From contig OY757921.1 in NCBI GenBank assembly GCA_963585895.1, forward strand, positions 55,803,081 through 55,867,080: DNA of 64,000 nt. Direction: 5' to 3'. Position numbers and translations under genes: made by a program. A model generated the notes under the pieces. It searched no databases. It was not told where the DNA came from and was given only the letters and a program-made list of their open reading frames with translations. Position 1 is the first letter of the stretch, and each line of letters opens with the position of its first letter. Positions 33,001-44,097 of the stretch are shown piece after piece. This DNA is from Sepioteuthis lessoniana. Lineage: Eukaryota > Mollusca > Cephalopoda > Myopsida > Loliginidae.

Positions 33001-33370
33001 AAATGACATTAAAAAGAATTGTAAAGGCTCGAAGAAGTCTCTGAGGCGGATATACACGAGGAATTGTTCAGAGAAACACTGGAAAAAGTACCGAATTAGA
33101 AAACTATGATGGCATACATGGGTTCTGGTTTAAAAAAAAAATTAAATCTATCCACTACAGACTAGCTCTGCAACTGAATCGGTCCTTAGAAGAAGTAAAA
33201 ATACTCGAATGGATAACAAAGGGGAAAACTATCCTGATACGCAAAGACCCCCAAAAAGGAACATCTCAAGTAACTATAAACCGATAACGGATTTATAATG
33301 ATTTGGAAAATTCTAACAACTAGCAAGCGTCAGACTGTTTCCGGAAGAAAGCGATGGTTAATCTGAAAAT
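33001..33370 (+). mobile_element. R4-like LINE, pre-RT and RT N-terminal fragment
   Basis: Plus strand: a WHTWVLV / YDGIHGFWFK-type segment near 33106-33125, EWITKGKTILIRKDPQKGT near 33210-33262, then an NYKPIT-type motif. This is RT motif 1 of the R4-like family. It lies on the opposite strand to the copy just before it. Confidence 0.65.
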
Positions 33371-33491
33371 TAAATAATAGTAATAATAATAATGATAATA
33401 ATTTTTCAAGTCCCCCGCAAGGTCGAGGTACATATCCTGCGTTTTGCTCTCTTTCAATTTCAAAAAGTCCACAATTTTGGTTGTTTTTTTT

Positions 33492-33532
<41 letters not shown>

Positions 33533-33560
33533 ATAACTCTGGTGTGAAAAACTCGCAAAA
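33371..33560. mobile_element. Small R4-like pieces around (AAT)n/(ATT)n
   Basis: (AAT)n at 33363-33402, a minus-strand piece (VDFLKLKESKTQDMYLDLA, 33475-33410), (ATT)n at 33497-33532, then a plus-strand tail CTCTGGTGTGAAAAACTCGC. Two opposite 3' ends meet through their own triplet tails. Confidence 0.6.
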
Positions 33561-33587
33561 AATAATGATTCGAGACCATTGTTCAAG

Positions 33588-34375
33588 TGAACGGAGGAAC
33601 AACTTCAATGGACCAGAGAACAAGAAAACCCATGACGATACATAAGGCTTTACACATCAGAGATGATATAGACAGACTATATGTGTCAAAGAAAAAAGAA
33701 GAGGTGTCTTCAGTATTGAAGATAGCGTTGATACATTGCAAAGACGACTCGAAAACTTCATAAAAACAAAGAAAGGTTAATTACAGCGACCAGAAACAAC
33801 ACAAACAACGCAAGGATCAAAAGAACACCAATAACTAGATAAGACTACTTAGGAAAGCTGATCCAGTGGGAATTGTACAAAAATATGAAATTTGACAATC
33901 GAACAAGTGGTATACACACAACTCAGAATCTTTCCTGGAGAATGAGACGTACAAAGTTCTCTAGGATTTTGAGATAAAAATGGATAACCTAATCTCGGCC
34001 AAACGATCAGACCTTGTGAGAATTAACAACAAAAAATAGAGCTTACTGATTAATGGACTTTGCCGTCCCGGTAGACCACAGAGTAAAATTAAAAGAAAGC
34101 GAAAAGAGAGGTAAATATTTAGACCTTGCTAGAGAACTAAAAAACTATGGAACATGGTGATGGTGATACCATTTGTAACTGGTGCACTTTGGACAATCCC
34201 CAAAGGATTAATAAAGAGATTAGAAGATTTGGAAATAAGAGGACAAGTAGAGATCATCTAGACTACAGCATTATTAAGATCATCCAGAATACGGAGAAGA
34301 GTCTTGGAGACTTGAGAAGACTTGCTGTCACTCAAACTCCCGTGTGAAAAATTCTCAAAGGAGTAATAATAATAT
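33588..34375 (+). mobile_element. R4-like LINE, post-RT to 3' end
   Basis: Reads MDQRTRKPMTIHKAL and DDIDRLYVSKKK near 33611-33700. It skips the finger, enters the nuclease region (SAKRSDLVRINNKK at about 33998-34038) and ends with LETRRRLA-type residues and a short AAT-rich tail. An open frame at 34147-34347 is out of frame with the protein. An internal deletion of some 300 bp removes the CCHC finger. Confidence 0.7.
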
Positions 34376-34894
34376 TAATGATTAGTTTCATGACCGAGGA
34401 AGTAATTGGTAGTCTGATTTTCATGCATCGGTGTGCTAATGATTAATGTTAAAAAAACGACTTTCCCCCCAAAAGATACCCTCTGTCCCATTACATCTTT
34501 TACATTTAAAAATGTACTTCATATACTAAATGTAACTATTATAATGGGAAAATTGTTTTAACAGACATTTTAAGAGCACGGGGTAATTAGAAGACTCTTA
34601 GTATTAAACATTTTTCAAATAAAACTATTTGTCTTTTTTGACAACCAAGAATGTTTCATTAATTTTTGTAAGGATTTTCTCTTTCACTCTTTGTACAGTT
34701 TAAGCAATAAAGCTGGGATGATGTAAATTATTTAGTCCGCACCATGTGTCTCTCTTCACATGAAAGAAAACAAATTTTCATTTATAGACCAACTGGTGTG
34801 ATAAACATACCGCTACAACTAAGGAAAACAATTCGACTGATAGTGCTTTGAAATTTATATATGTGCATTCGCTCGGACGCACATACACACATAA
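34376..34894. other. No recognisable feature
   Basis: AT-rich spacer before the CT array. Confidence 0.4.
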
Positions 34895-34966
<72 letters not shown>

Positions 34967-35036
34967 ACTCGTTTTCTCTTTCATACACACACACACACAC
35001 ATACTCTCTCTCTCTCAGTCTCTCTCTTTCTCTCTT
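34895..35036. repeat. (CT)n array with a (CA)n core
   Basis: CT runs flank ACACACAC at 34987-35002. The open frames on both strands (Ser/Leu or Glu/Arg rich) are products of the repeat. Confidence 0.95.
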
Positions 35037-35064
35037 ATTACATTTCTTTATATATATTGACTTA

Positions 35065-35290
35065 AACCTTCTGGCCCGAGCAAAAGGTAACACAAGGTCA
35101 GTTGTTAGGCTGGTTTTAATTCAGAGTTTTCCTCCTCCAAGTTGTCAGCTCTACTATTTACCCTCAGAGAGAACATATTAATTCATGCCTTTTCCATGGG
35201 CTTTAGCACCAAGTTAAATGCAAACAGCCTCGTTCAGGAATTGAACTCAGGCTACTGATTCTATTTCCAATGAAAATAACAAAGTAAGTC
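35065..35290 (-). mobile_element. tRNA-derived SINE, family 2
   Basis: Minus strand: GAATCAGTAGCCTGAGTTCAATTCC head (35258-35234), then a GCTGTTTGCATTTAACTTGG body and a CTGACCTTGTGTTACC tail. Confidence 0.65.
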
Positions 35291-35454
35291 TCTTATATTT
35301 CCTTATATGAAAGTGGACTGAAAAGTTCATATGATTACGTCATATCTGCTGTTGACTCTTTACATATGGGATCTAACCATTGCAACACAAATAGAACAAG
35401 TTTAGTTTGGTTGTGTTGTATGGCATATTAAACCTTTTGGGTATTTAATGCAAA

Positions 35455-35458
<4 letters not shown>

Positions 35459-35507
<49 letters not shown>
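35459..35507. repeat. (TA)n microsatellite
   Basis: About 24 TA units abutting an R4-like 3' fragment. Confidence 0.95.
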
Positions 35508-35510
<3 letters not shown>

Positions 35511-36130
35511 GGATCGTTCCAAGGGTACCAATTACAATTGGTACCACCTCGACTTTCATGTTCCTTGGCTTTTTTGTTCTCTGAGAAAATCTAAGTACTT
35601 GTCTCTCTTTTCGTTTTCTTGGATTTTCACTCTGCTGTCCGTCGGGACGGCAAAGTCCACTATTAGGGAGGTTTTATTTATTTATTTATTTTGGTAACTA
35701 TCGCTTGGTCTTCTTTTCTGGACGGGATTGACTGATCCATTTGTGTCTCTAAATCCCAGAGAATTTTATGCGTCTCATTTTCTCAGACGAATTCTCGTTT
35801 GTGCATATACCATTTGGTAGTAGAGTCAAATTTCAATTTCTTACACAATTCCCAGCAGATCATCTTCCCCACCATATCCTGTATGATTTTATAAAGTTTT
35901 TGCGTTAATTGGCTACTTTCACGCATTATCTGATTAATGGTTTTGTCTCAATCACCACATAACTTACACGTTCTATTCTGTTGTATCTTATCTATTTTCA
36001 CTTTTACATAGTTGGTCCTTATGGCGTTGTTTTGCGCTGCTATTAGAAGAAATTCAGTTTCTTTCACAACGTTTCCTTTTCATAGCCATGTCCATGTTTT
36101 CTCTTGTGAGATTTCGTAATTCTGTTGCTT
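35508..36130 (-). mobile_element. R4-like LINE, finger and endonuclease region
   Basis: Minus strand: linker ISQEKTWTWL near 36108, a degenerate finger near 35950-35985, then a nuclease region to 35520. It may be the 3' half of the copy whose RT lies at 39456-40340 on the same strand, with the RTE of 36190-39455 between them. Confidence 0.65.
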
Positions 36131-36821
36131 AAAAGTTAATGTAAATAGAATGCCTATTAGGATGCTAAGAAGCATAAATAAGTACTTTATTGAATAAAAA
36201 AAATAATAGTGGACTTTAACTAAGTTAAAATTTAATAATGACAAAAGGAAAAAAATTTTTTTCCGGAAGTCATGGAAAGCAGCATGGTGGATGTAAAGGC
36301 AAGCAGATAAACCCTCTGACGGCTCAACGCAATGCCTAACCTGATTCTGGGCGTATGAAACCAATAGTTCAACAGCCAGGATCGAATAGTTCGATCGGGA
36401 ACTACTGCTGCTCATCTATAAGGATGGCTTCTGTAAATGAGAATAAAAACAGCAAACGAAAGATTACCATGACCCACACGCAAACCACCTGTCCAAACCG
36501 CATCGCTCTTTGCGCGGGTAAAAAAGGGGTGCCCTGGCCTCAGTGTTCGAAAAATCAGCTACAGAGTTCAAACAAAAATTACTAAAATGCAAACGCTCAA
36601 TACAAATAGCGATATTCAACGTTAGAACCTTAAATAGAATAGGACAACTACCGCAGCTGAATACATCAGCCATTCATCATAACATAGACATAATATGCAT
36701 TCAAGAACACAGGTAAACTCATAACGAGGATATTAAATATCACGATACTGGCAATGGTTGGACGCTAGCCACTGCATCTGCATGGAAAAACTCTGTCAAT
36801 GCCACGATAGAAGGTGTAAGT

Positions 36822-37160
36822 ATGCTGATAGCCCTAAAATCCCTAAATAGCATAGCCCTAAAATCCCTAAATAGCATAGAGAAAATACAACCTAGGACGA
36901 TGGTAGCTACTTTTAATGGCAACCCCAGCGCAACAATCATCTTCTGCTACAGCCCTACCAATGTTAGTGAAGAAACTGAACTCATCGCCGTCTATGATGA
37001 GCTATCCTCCTTTGTTTGTAGCATCCCGAAACACAACGTTCTCGTCATTGGCGGAGACATGAATGCCCAAATTGGGAAAAACGTAAACCACAAATTCAGT
37101 CCACACAACTCGTCAAACAGAAATGGACAACATCTAACAGATATTTACGCAAGAAAATAG
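36822..37160 (+). pseudogene. RTE APE-type endonuclease fragment
   Basis: Open for 112 residues: the duplicated LKSLNSIA segment, a VATFNGNPSATII strand, YSPTNVSEETELI, then VLVIGGDMNAQIG. GDMN supplies the catalytic Asp and Asn of the exonuclease-endonuclease-phosphatase fold that nicks target DNA. The downstream SDH motif is damaged (37326-37337: SDQ then stop). Confidence 0.85.
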
Positions 37161-37708
37161 ATTAATATGCCTCAGTACAAAATTATAGAAAAGGGAGTGA
37201 AAACTATGGACCTACAAATATGCAAACAATACTAAAGCACAGATAGACTACGTCTTTATAAAAAAAAGAAATGGAATAATAGCGCATTGAATTGCAAGGC
37301 ATACTCCTCATTCGTGGGTGTGTCCTCCGATCAGTGAATTGTCACGGCAAAAATACGACTGCGCCTACGAAAGAATGCGACCCGAACAACTACCACAGTA
37401 CACTATGACTGGGCCCTGCTTAATAACAGGAATATTAGCGGTAAATATGCGATAGGACTAAGAAAAAAATTTGATGCACTACAGGAGAAAACTGAAACAC
37501 ATACTCCAAATGACGAATATGAGAATTTCGTCAAAGCCCACTTAGAAGCAGCAGCAGAATGCATACCAACTAAACAAAGAACTAAACCTAGAGTCCCATG
37601 GGAGACATTAGCGGTTAGGGAAAAGCGTGCAGACGTGAAAACTGTCTCCAAAATGCAATAGGAAGAACCCAATCAATACCAATGCCGTGAAACTTAAAAA
37701 GGCACAAA

Positions 37709-38023
37709 ATGAATTTGCTAACACATACCAAAAAAGAACAAACAGAATACATACAAAATCAGATCTATAAGATTAGAGACTTGGTTGCAGATAGACAATC
37801 TAGGATAGCATGGCAAACGGTAAACGAAGTGAGCACACGGAAGACCACTGCAAGAGCTAAACTGAAAGCTACCAGCCAACAAGAACGAATACACCTATGG
37901 AAACAACATTTCGAGAATTTACTCGGAAACCCCAAGAAAGTTACACATGAACCGGTCACGAGAATTATAAGTAAGTCACTAGACATCAAACTGGGATCGT
38001 TTACACAAGAAAAATTCGACTAG
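37709..38023 (+). pseudogene. RTE connector region
   Basis: Polar, basic segment with DRQSRIAWQTVNEVS, then a QQERIHLWKQHFENLLGNP motif and LGSFTQEKFD. This links endonuclease and RT in RTE proteins. It ends at a TAG where the family continues into the VLRKLKNRK-type helix. Confidence 0.75.
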
Positions 38024-38063
38024 GTACTGAGAAAACTTATAAATAGAAAAGTAGCACTACTCG

Positions 38064-38417
38064 ATGAAATACCCCCAGAAGTATGGAAGAGCAGACAATT
38101 CGACGACATATTGCTCCGACACTGTAATGCCGTATATAATCAAAACCCAATCGCAGATGGACGAAGGGATGCATCCTCCCTCTCCCAAAAAGGGCGACCT
38201 CAGATTAGCCAAGAACTACCGAGGTATAACCCTTACATCAATAGCGGCCAGGATATACAATGCCCTGTTACACAACCGCACAGAACACAAAATTGAGAAG
38301 ATATTTAGGAAGGACCAAAATGACTACCGGAAGAATAGATCCACGACGTCACAAATTTTGACTATCCGTCGAATTCTTGAAGGTATACGTTCAAAAAACC
38401 TAGATATTATTTGTTGA
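38064..38417 (+). pseudogene. RTE RT N-terminal region (shifted frames)
   Basis: From about 38170 the frame carries PPSPKKGDLRLAKNYRGITL and TSIAARIYNALLHNR, then FRKDQNDYRKNRSTTSQIL. These are RT motifs 1 and 2. Upstream, the NAVYNQNPIADG motif is in another frame (38111-38296). Confidence 0.8.
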
Positions 38418-38638
38418 CTTTACTTAGGCCTTTGACTCCATTCACTGAGGACAGATGGAGCTAATTCTACTCACATACGGACTACCAAAAGAAACCGTCG
38501 CAGCCATAATGATGCTATATAGAAATACAAAAGTTAAAGTCCGTTCCCCGGATGGAGATACAGACTACTTCGACAATGTTGCAGGTGTACTGCAAGGAGG
38601 CACATTAGCCCCATAGCTCTTTATCATGTCTAGACAAC

Positions 38639-39019
38639 GTGCTTAGAACACATATCGATAAATTCAAAGAAAATGGTGTCAAGCAAACAAAGGAAAGAAG
38701 CAGAAAGTACCCCGCACAAACAATTACGGACACAGACTACGCCGATGACATAGCGCTTCTGGCAAATGCACCTGCGCAAGCCGAAACCCTGCTACATAGT
38801 TTGGAACGAGCAGCTGCTGGTATAGGCCTCCATGTCAATGCACACAATACAGAATATATGTGCTTTAATCAAACAGGTGACATCTCCACACTAAACGGTA
38901 GCTCTCTGAAACTAGTAGACAAGTTCACCTACCTAGGAAGCAGTGTCTCATCAACTGAGAATGACATCAAAACGCTATCAATAGCTATTGGTCATATGGA
39001 AGTCAGACCTGACCGATAA
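38639..39019 (+). pseudogene. RTE RT C-terminal half with YADD box
   Basis: 126 residues with the RT active site YADD at residues 34-37 (38738-38749). Then LLANAPAQAETLLHSLERAA, CFNQTGDISTLNG and KFTYLGSSVSST follow. It frameshifts after IKTLSIA into the WKSDLTDK-type segment. Confidence 0.9.
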
Positions 39020-39455
39020 AATAAAACGCAGTTTCTTCCAAGCAGCGGTCGTGTCGATACTGCTATATGGATGCACTATATGGACGCTAACTAAACGTAT
39101 GGAGAAAAAGCTTGATGGCAACTACACATGAATGCTGCAAGCAATATTGAACAAGTGCTGGAGGCAGTACCCCACAAAGCAGCAGCTGTACGGCCATCTA
39201 CCATAGTTAGACTAACCAGACATGCGGGACACTGTTGGAGAAGTAGGGACAAGCTCATAAGGGATGTACTCCGGTGGACCCCTTCACATAGACGAGCAAA
39301 TGCAGGACGACCAGCTAGAACCTACATACAGTAGCCCTGTGCCGATACGGGATATAACTCTGAAGACCTGCCGGAAGCAATGGACGATAAGCAGGGGTGG
39401 CGGGAAAGTGTTCGGGATATCCGTGCTGATGGAGCGACGTAATGATGGTGATGAT

Positions 39456-40340
39456 GATTCCTTCAATTCTTTGTTTTTTTCCGCTTCTCATTATTGGTAT
39501 TGTAAGTCTTTCTATGCCAAATTCCATTTCGATATCCTGGCTGTATATTCTTTTTGTTTGTTTCAGAATTTCCACTACTTCATTTTTGCCAACAGATTGA
39601 TGTCGCCTATATACATTAAGGGATTTATCTTTTCTTATGATTTAGTAAATTTGTAGCCCCCTGTGAATTTTCTATATATGAAATTGAGTGACATCATCGC
39701 GATTACAAATAGTGAAAGTGCATCTCCTTGTAAGATCTCTAACTGGATTTTCGCATCAGCTAAAGTTTTTCCTCCAGCTATCAATTCCACTGTTTTTCAT
39801 GGCTTCCTTGATGAACTTTATATCGTTGCCGAATATTTTTAGACATCCAGCATTGCGGGAATATTAGTACATCACTATTGTAGACCTTTTTCTAGTCAAT
39901 CCACCCCATAGCAACATTTTTATCATCTCGTTTTGCACCCCTTGAGGATCTGTTGATCAGTGTACAGTAGATCAACGGTTCTTCTTGTTCCCTTTTCTGT
40001 TATTCGGGAAACAGTTCACAACTTATTTGTTAGTAATAAATCTCCTCCCTAATCTGTATTCAGTTAGGATTTTCTACATCATAGGTAGACACGTTATGGA
40101 TTTATAGTTGGTGGAAGAGGTTTCTTTTTGGGTGTCTTTTTAGATCTAGTTGGTTTTTCGTTCAGTCATCCATTCGAATATATCTGTTTCTTCAAAGCAT
40201 CTACTGAATTCAAGAGCCAGTTTGTCGTGGAAAGACGTGAATTCTTCTAACCAGAATCCATGTTCACCGTCATGGCCCAGCATTTTCTAATTCGGTACAT
40301 TTTTGAGCAATTCCAGGTGTATTTCTGCGACAGGACTTTC
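39456..40340 (-). mobile_element. R4-like LINE, RT region
   Basis: On the minus strand: eroded fingers near 40300-40000, motif A near 39890, and a post-YMDD helix with IYSQDIEMEFGIE near 39540. It abuts the 3' end of the RTE exactly at 39455/39456. Confidence 0.7.

Positions 40341-40341
<1 letters not shown>

Positions 40342-40372
<31 letters not shown>
40342..40372. repeat. (TA)n microsatellite
   Basis: About 15 TA units. Confidence 0.9.
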
Positions 40373-40377
<5 letters not shown>

Positions 40378-41255
40378 TGGGTATAAAACGTTAAATACAA
40401 AAATATTTCAAAAACAATTAATCTATAAGATTCAAAAAATCAAATGTAATTAGGCCATCATATATATAAAGTTGTAGGTTTCTGCTTCTTCACACGTATA
40501 AAAAAAGATAAAGTTACACAACAATTAAAGGATTAAGTTCTAAGCCCTGAAATGGGAAACGACTACTGCATAAGTTTTACCGAATGATTTGTATCAAGAG
40601 GAATTAGAGAGGTAATGGAAAGATATGCCATGAATGACCTTCAAAAATTCACATCGAGTTTTGCACGAGAGATATAAAATACAAATCATATCGATTAAAA
40701 TCGAAATTCCTCGTATCAATACCATAAATGGGTCTACGTAGAGAAACGGATAAAGATCTATAGTTAAAATTACCTTTTACCCTTGTATCGAGAAGGAATA
40801 GCAATTGAAAGCTGAAAATTGGTATATTTAACCTGAATTATCAGATCTGAACAACACTATTAGGACAATATTTGCTTAAATTGGTATGATGGTATATGCA
40901 ATTTGCTTGGTCCATCAGGTTTTGTCGCAGATTTCAAAGTACGTATCACAGCGTTTTTAGTTTAATTTACTTATCAAAAGATTAAAATGGTCCAGATATC
41001 CATTAACATTATTTAGATATTTTAAATCAATAAATATCTTTATTCTGTGTCTTCTTCTTCTGATAGAGAATTTGAGAGTGACTCAAAACATTTACTAGAT
41101 TAGGATGAATATAGAGAAATCAATAACTTTCTATGAGTGGATGGCGAATTGTATCGCGGATATTTTTAATGTAAATAATTCAATGTATATTAGTGTGTAT
41201 ACATATTCATAGTATATGTGTGTATATACATATAAAAAGGTTGGTAAAGCTTATT
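40373..41255. other. No recognisable feature
   Basis: AT-rich DNA without shared repeats or open frames of note. Confidence 0.4.
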
Positions 41256-41293
<38 letters not shown>

Positions 41294-41318
41294 ACACATA
41301 TATATATATATATATACA
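41256..41318. repeat. (CA)n-(TA)n microsatellite
   Basis: Compound dinucleotide tract. The minus-strand frame reading into it shows Cys-Val repeats from it. Confidence 0.95.
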
Positions 41319-41615
41319 AGATGATCCAGGTATTTGAGAATACGCCATCAATGGAAGATGATGTAACGTAAAGCAATGAGAACACACATTCTTCACACAA
41401 ATCGTAGCATGTTGGTCAGTTGTTGGATCGAAAAGGTGATTGAAGTAAAGCTGTACGTGTTCCAGCAGGATTCTGTTCATTTCAAGAGGGCTTTCACCCT
41501 CAAATAGCTGCCCGAAAATTTTCACGTTCACATCACCAACAATATATGACCATTTGACTATCCTGATTTGAAAACTATGGATGATTATATTCTGGATGTT
41601 GTCGAGAGAAATCAA
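41319..41615 (-). CDS. Unrecognised open frame, about 98 non-repeat residues
   Basis: The minus-strand frame from 41615 is open for 141 residues. The first ~98 have normal protein composition (for example KIFGQLFEGESPLEMNRILLEHVQ and LFDPTTDQHATICVKNVC). The rest is encoded by the microsatellite and is not real. The upstream limit is not an ATG. Four cysteines and several hydrophobic runs are present, but I know no matching family. It could be a host exon, an unclassified element or chance. Confidence 0.3.
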
Positions 41616-41685
41616 CTAACAGTTCTACTATTCCAAAGATTTGCTGAATGTTATCATTGTTTACAAGAATAAGAATTACCTGATC

Positions 41686-41915
41686 CAGAGGGGCAGCTGA
41701 ATCCACTGCGTTCTTGAGGCTGAGGGGCAGTTGCTTCCGAGGCTGCATTCACTGCGTTCTTGAAGCTGAGGGGCAGCTGCTTCCGATGCTGCATCCAGTG
41801 CGTTGTTGAGACTGAAGAACAGCTGCTTTCGAGGTTGCATCCAGTGCGTCTTTGAGGCTGAGAGGAAGATGCTTCTGAGTCTGCATCCAGTGCATTCTTG
41901 AGGCTGAGGGCAGTC
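41686..41915. repeat. Minisatellite, 46-bp period x 5
   Basis: The CAGTGCGTTCTTGAGGCTGA landmark recurs at 41704, 41750, 41796, 41842 and 41888, exactly 46 bp apart each time. Because 46 is not a multiple of three, the open minus-strand frame cycles through three readings and is not a repeat protein. Confidence 0.95.
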
Positions 41916-42027
41916 TTTGAACATGTGTATCATACCTTTTTATTTTTTGATAAATAGTTTTTTTTATTCAATATCTGATTTTCTTTATATTTCATATTTA
42001 TCCACAATGATACATTCAAAAGACAAT

Positions 42028-42072
42028 TTACTCTCTCTCTCTCTCTCTTTAAATATATATATATATATATAT
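42028..42072. repeat. (CT)n and (TA)n
   Basis: Short compound tract. Confidence 0.9.
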
Positions 42073-42754
42073 CCAGAAACTTCTCTTAGATATAATCGAC
42101 GATGATTGTTTATCCTTTTTTATTTAATTTTCCTTATAAGGGAGTATTACACAAATATGAAAAAAAAAGTTGGAAAATCGTAAAAAAAAAACACAAAAAA
42201 ATTTTAATCGTATTTTGGGAATTTTCAACCATTGTTAGTCATTATCAAGAATATCAACTGTAGTATCGTCTAATGTCCATATTGTGGCCAAGTGCTAGAT
42301 GTGTGTTAAGATTTCAGTATGGGGGAATGATATTTTGTCGAATACTGATTATTTAAATTTTATAATATTTTTAGCATTTAAAGATTCTTTTTTGCAAATA
42401 ATGCAGTTTGAAATTCCTTTGAGATAAAGTAATATCCGTTGAATATTAAGGGGAGAATTATATTCTTGTGTGATATATTGATAAGAATATCTTACAAAAG
42501 CATAACACTGCTATATTCATTATTCATATCTCTTTGGTGGATTAGTTTTTGAATTTCATTTTGGCGTATTTTTGGTGACTTGCTTTAAAGATTTCTGGAA
42601 TAGATATGACATTATAGTAATAGGAATATTGGAGGATGGGTCAGTAATTGGAACTGGTTATGTCAACCTCTTCCTTTGTGTCATATATTTCAACAGCAAA
42701 TAAACTATAAAAAGACAATAATTCAACATATATACCTTTTGAGTTAGTGCTCAT
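42073..42754. other. No recognisable feature
   Basis: AT-rich with A-runs near 42160-42205. Unassigned. Confidence 0.4.
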
Positions 42755-42945
42755 GTTAATCATCATCATCGTGTCATGTCGCTAGCATGGATCTCCCTAA
42801 CCCTCTCCCGCTACCCGTCACTATCGTCCATCGCACCCGGTAGGTCTTCAAGGTTACATCCTGTATCGGCACAGAGCTGTTGTATATAGGTTCTAGCTGG
42901 TCGTCTTGCCTTTGCTCATCCATGTGAAAGGGTCTGCAAGAGACT
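42755..42945 (-). mobile_element. RTE-like LINE, 3' tail, strongly 5'-truncated
   Basis: Starts with the GAT-type end (ATCATCATCATC, 42758-42769) and carries CGTGTCATGTCGCTAGCATGG, CTCCCGCTACCCG and the TCGGCACAGAGCTGTTGTAT landmark. It stops near 42945. Confidence 0.75.
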
Positions 42946-43539
42946 CCTGCACATTTAAAAATCCTACCAAATAACTGAACTCAAAAGAAAAATTAACAAA
43001 GAGAGAGAATCAAATTTTATAGAATGTAAGATTCTTAGTTATTTTTTAACATCAACTTTGTTTATATTTTGAAAATTCTCGAAAGTTAAAAATATATTCC
43101 AGAATAGATAACTCACCGAAAAAGAATGAATGTCAACATTTCAGAATTTGTAGATTTTTCATTTGTTTGTAATAAAAGTGATAATAAAGTTAATCGTCAG
43201 CCATTAACAATTCAGAAATCCAATTTCTTTATATGTTTATTAGAAATATCTTTTCATTCTAGTTGTCTGGTGCATATACATAAAGAGAAGAGAAGAATGC
43301 ATGTAAGCTATTTTTTGGTGCATGATCCTACTTCCAGTGAAAAGAATTGTCAAACAAGTATCTAAGTAGACTGATATCAAAAAGTTGAATATTTTCCTTA
43401 CGTTTTCTTTTTAATTTGACTGTCTTGTTTGGGGTTTACTAAATTGAATTTAACGCAAAGTATTTACGGAGAATAGATTGAAATCATCAGATGTTTGTAA
43501 GCCCAATATTACAATCAGGTACATGGATAGAATTTATAT
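42946..43539. other. No recognisable feature
   Basis: A plus-strand frame at 43126-43365 (79 residues) has plausible composition but no motif. Not supported as a gene. Confidence 0.35.
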
Positions 43540-43770
43540 AAGTAGTTAGGTGAGTCAAAGGTTTTGCCATATTTTGGCACGTGCGAGTTTGCAGTAGGTA
43601 TATAATGTGACCGAAGAATTTCGAGAAGTTTAAGGTACATGCTGTTTTTGGTATTATCGTGGTAGTTAGTGTCTTGACACGTTCTGCATTGCTTCGTTTT
43701 GTATGCTTTTTGAAAGACGCACAGATTAACGTGCAATAAGACGATCAAGCAAGATCAGGTTGGCCGAAAA
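43540..43770 (+). mobile_element. Mariner 5' end (TIR and UTR)
   Basis: Starts with GTGAGTCAAAGGTTTTGCC and shares GCACGTGCGAGTTTGCAGTA and GGTAGTTAGTGTCTTGACACG with the UTRs at 9150-8900 (minus) and 58960-59110. Coding sequence does not follow. Confidence 0.6.
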
Positions 43771-43784
43771 TCATGGATTGTTCA

Positions 43785-43830
43785 TTACCGACGAAATATG
43801 ATTCGCCATTAAACAAAGAACCAAACCTAA
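43785..43830 (+). mobile_element. SINE family 1, 3' tail only
   Basis: GATTCGCCATTAAACAAAGAACC matches the family tail. It lies just before a full copy on the other strand. Confidence 0.5.
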
Positions 43831-43887
43831 ATTTTACAACAGTTATAAGCATATATCCCAAAGGTGAATATACATATATACACTTAT

Positions 43888-44097
43888 CTTTTTGTTTAAT
43901 GGCACATCAACCTTCGTCGGTTATTTAATACCAATGCTACCATTACATAAGAACTGCTGCCCAAAACTAGGGAAAAAGGGGTTCATACTTTTCTCGCAGA
44001 TATTAGTCCTAACGTGAATATAGTAACGCGACAGAAGTTCGAACTCAATTGCTACGATATCGCAGTCAACTACGTTAAACATTACGCCTCGGTGTCT
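43888..44097 (-). mobile_element. SINE family 1, copy E, near full length
   Basis: On the minus strand: head GGCGTAATGTTTAACG near 44090, box-B type GAGTTCGAACTT near 44044-44032, a body with GGACTAATATC, and a tail ending at GCCATTAAACAAAAAG near 43890. Confidence 0.75.

Larger units (their letters stand above)
36190..39455 (+). mobile_element. RTE-like LINE, near full length
   Basis: About 3.27 kb: 5' UTR (36190-36425), an N-terminal leader, APE endonuclease (about 36600-37400), a connector (37400-38010), RT (38010-39010), a C-terminal region and a GAT-type 3' end (GATGGTGATGATGAT, 39443-39457). RTE elements encode one APE-RT protein and typically end in short tandem repeats rather than poly(A), as seen here. 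Multiple stops (for example TAG within motif A near 38427) and shifts leave it inactive, yet it is the best guide to the family in this window. Confidence 0.85.

Noticed and set aside
34782-35181. Ser/Leu-rich and Glu/Arg-rich open frames of over 100 codons
   Set aside because: Direct translation of the (CT)n array on each strand.
41686-41915. CRISPR array
   Set aside because: Regular 46-bp period but no unique spacers between repeats, and the context is a eukaryotic genome.
41676-41933. 18-residue repeat protein on the minus strand
   Set aside because: The DNA period is 46 bp, not a multiple of three, so successive units are read in different frames.
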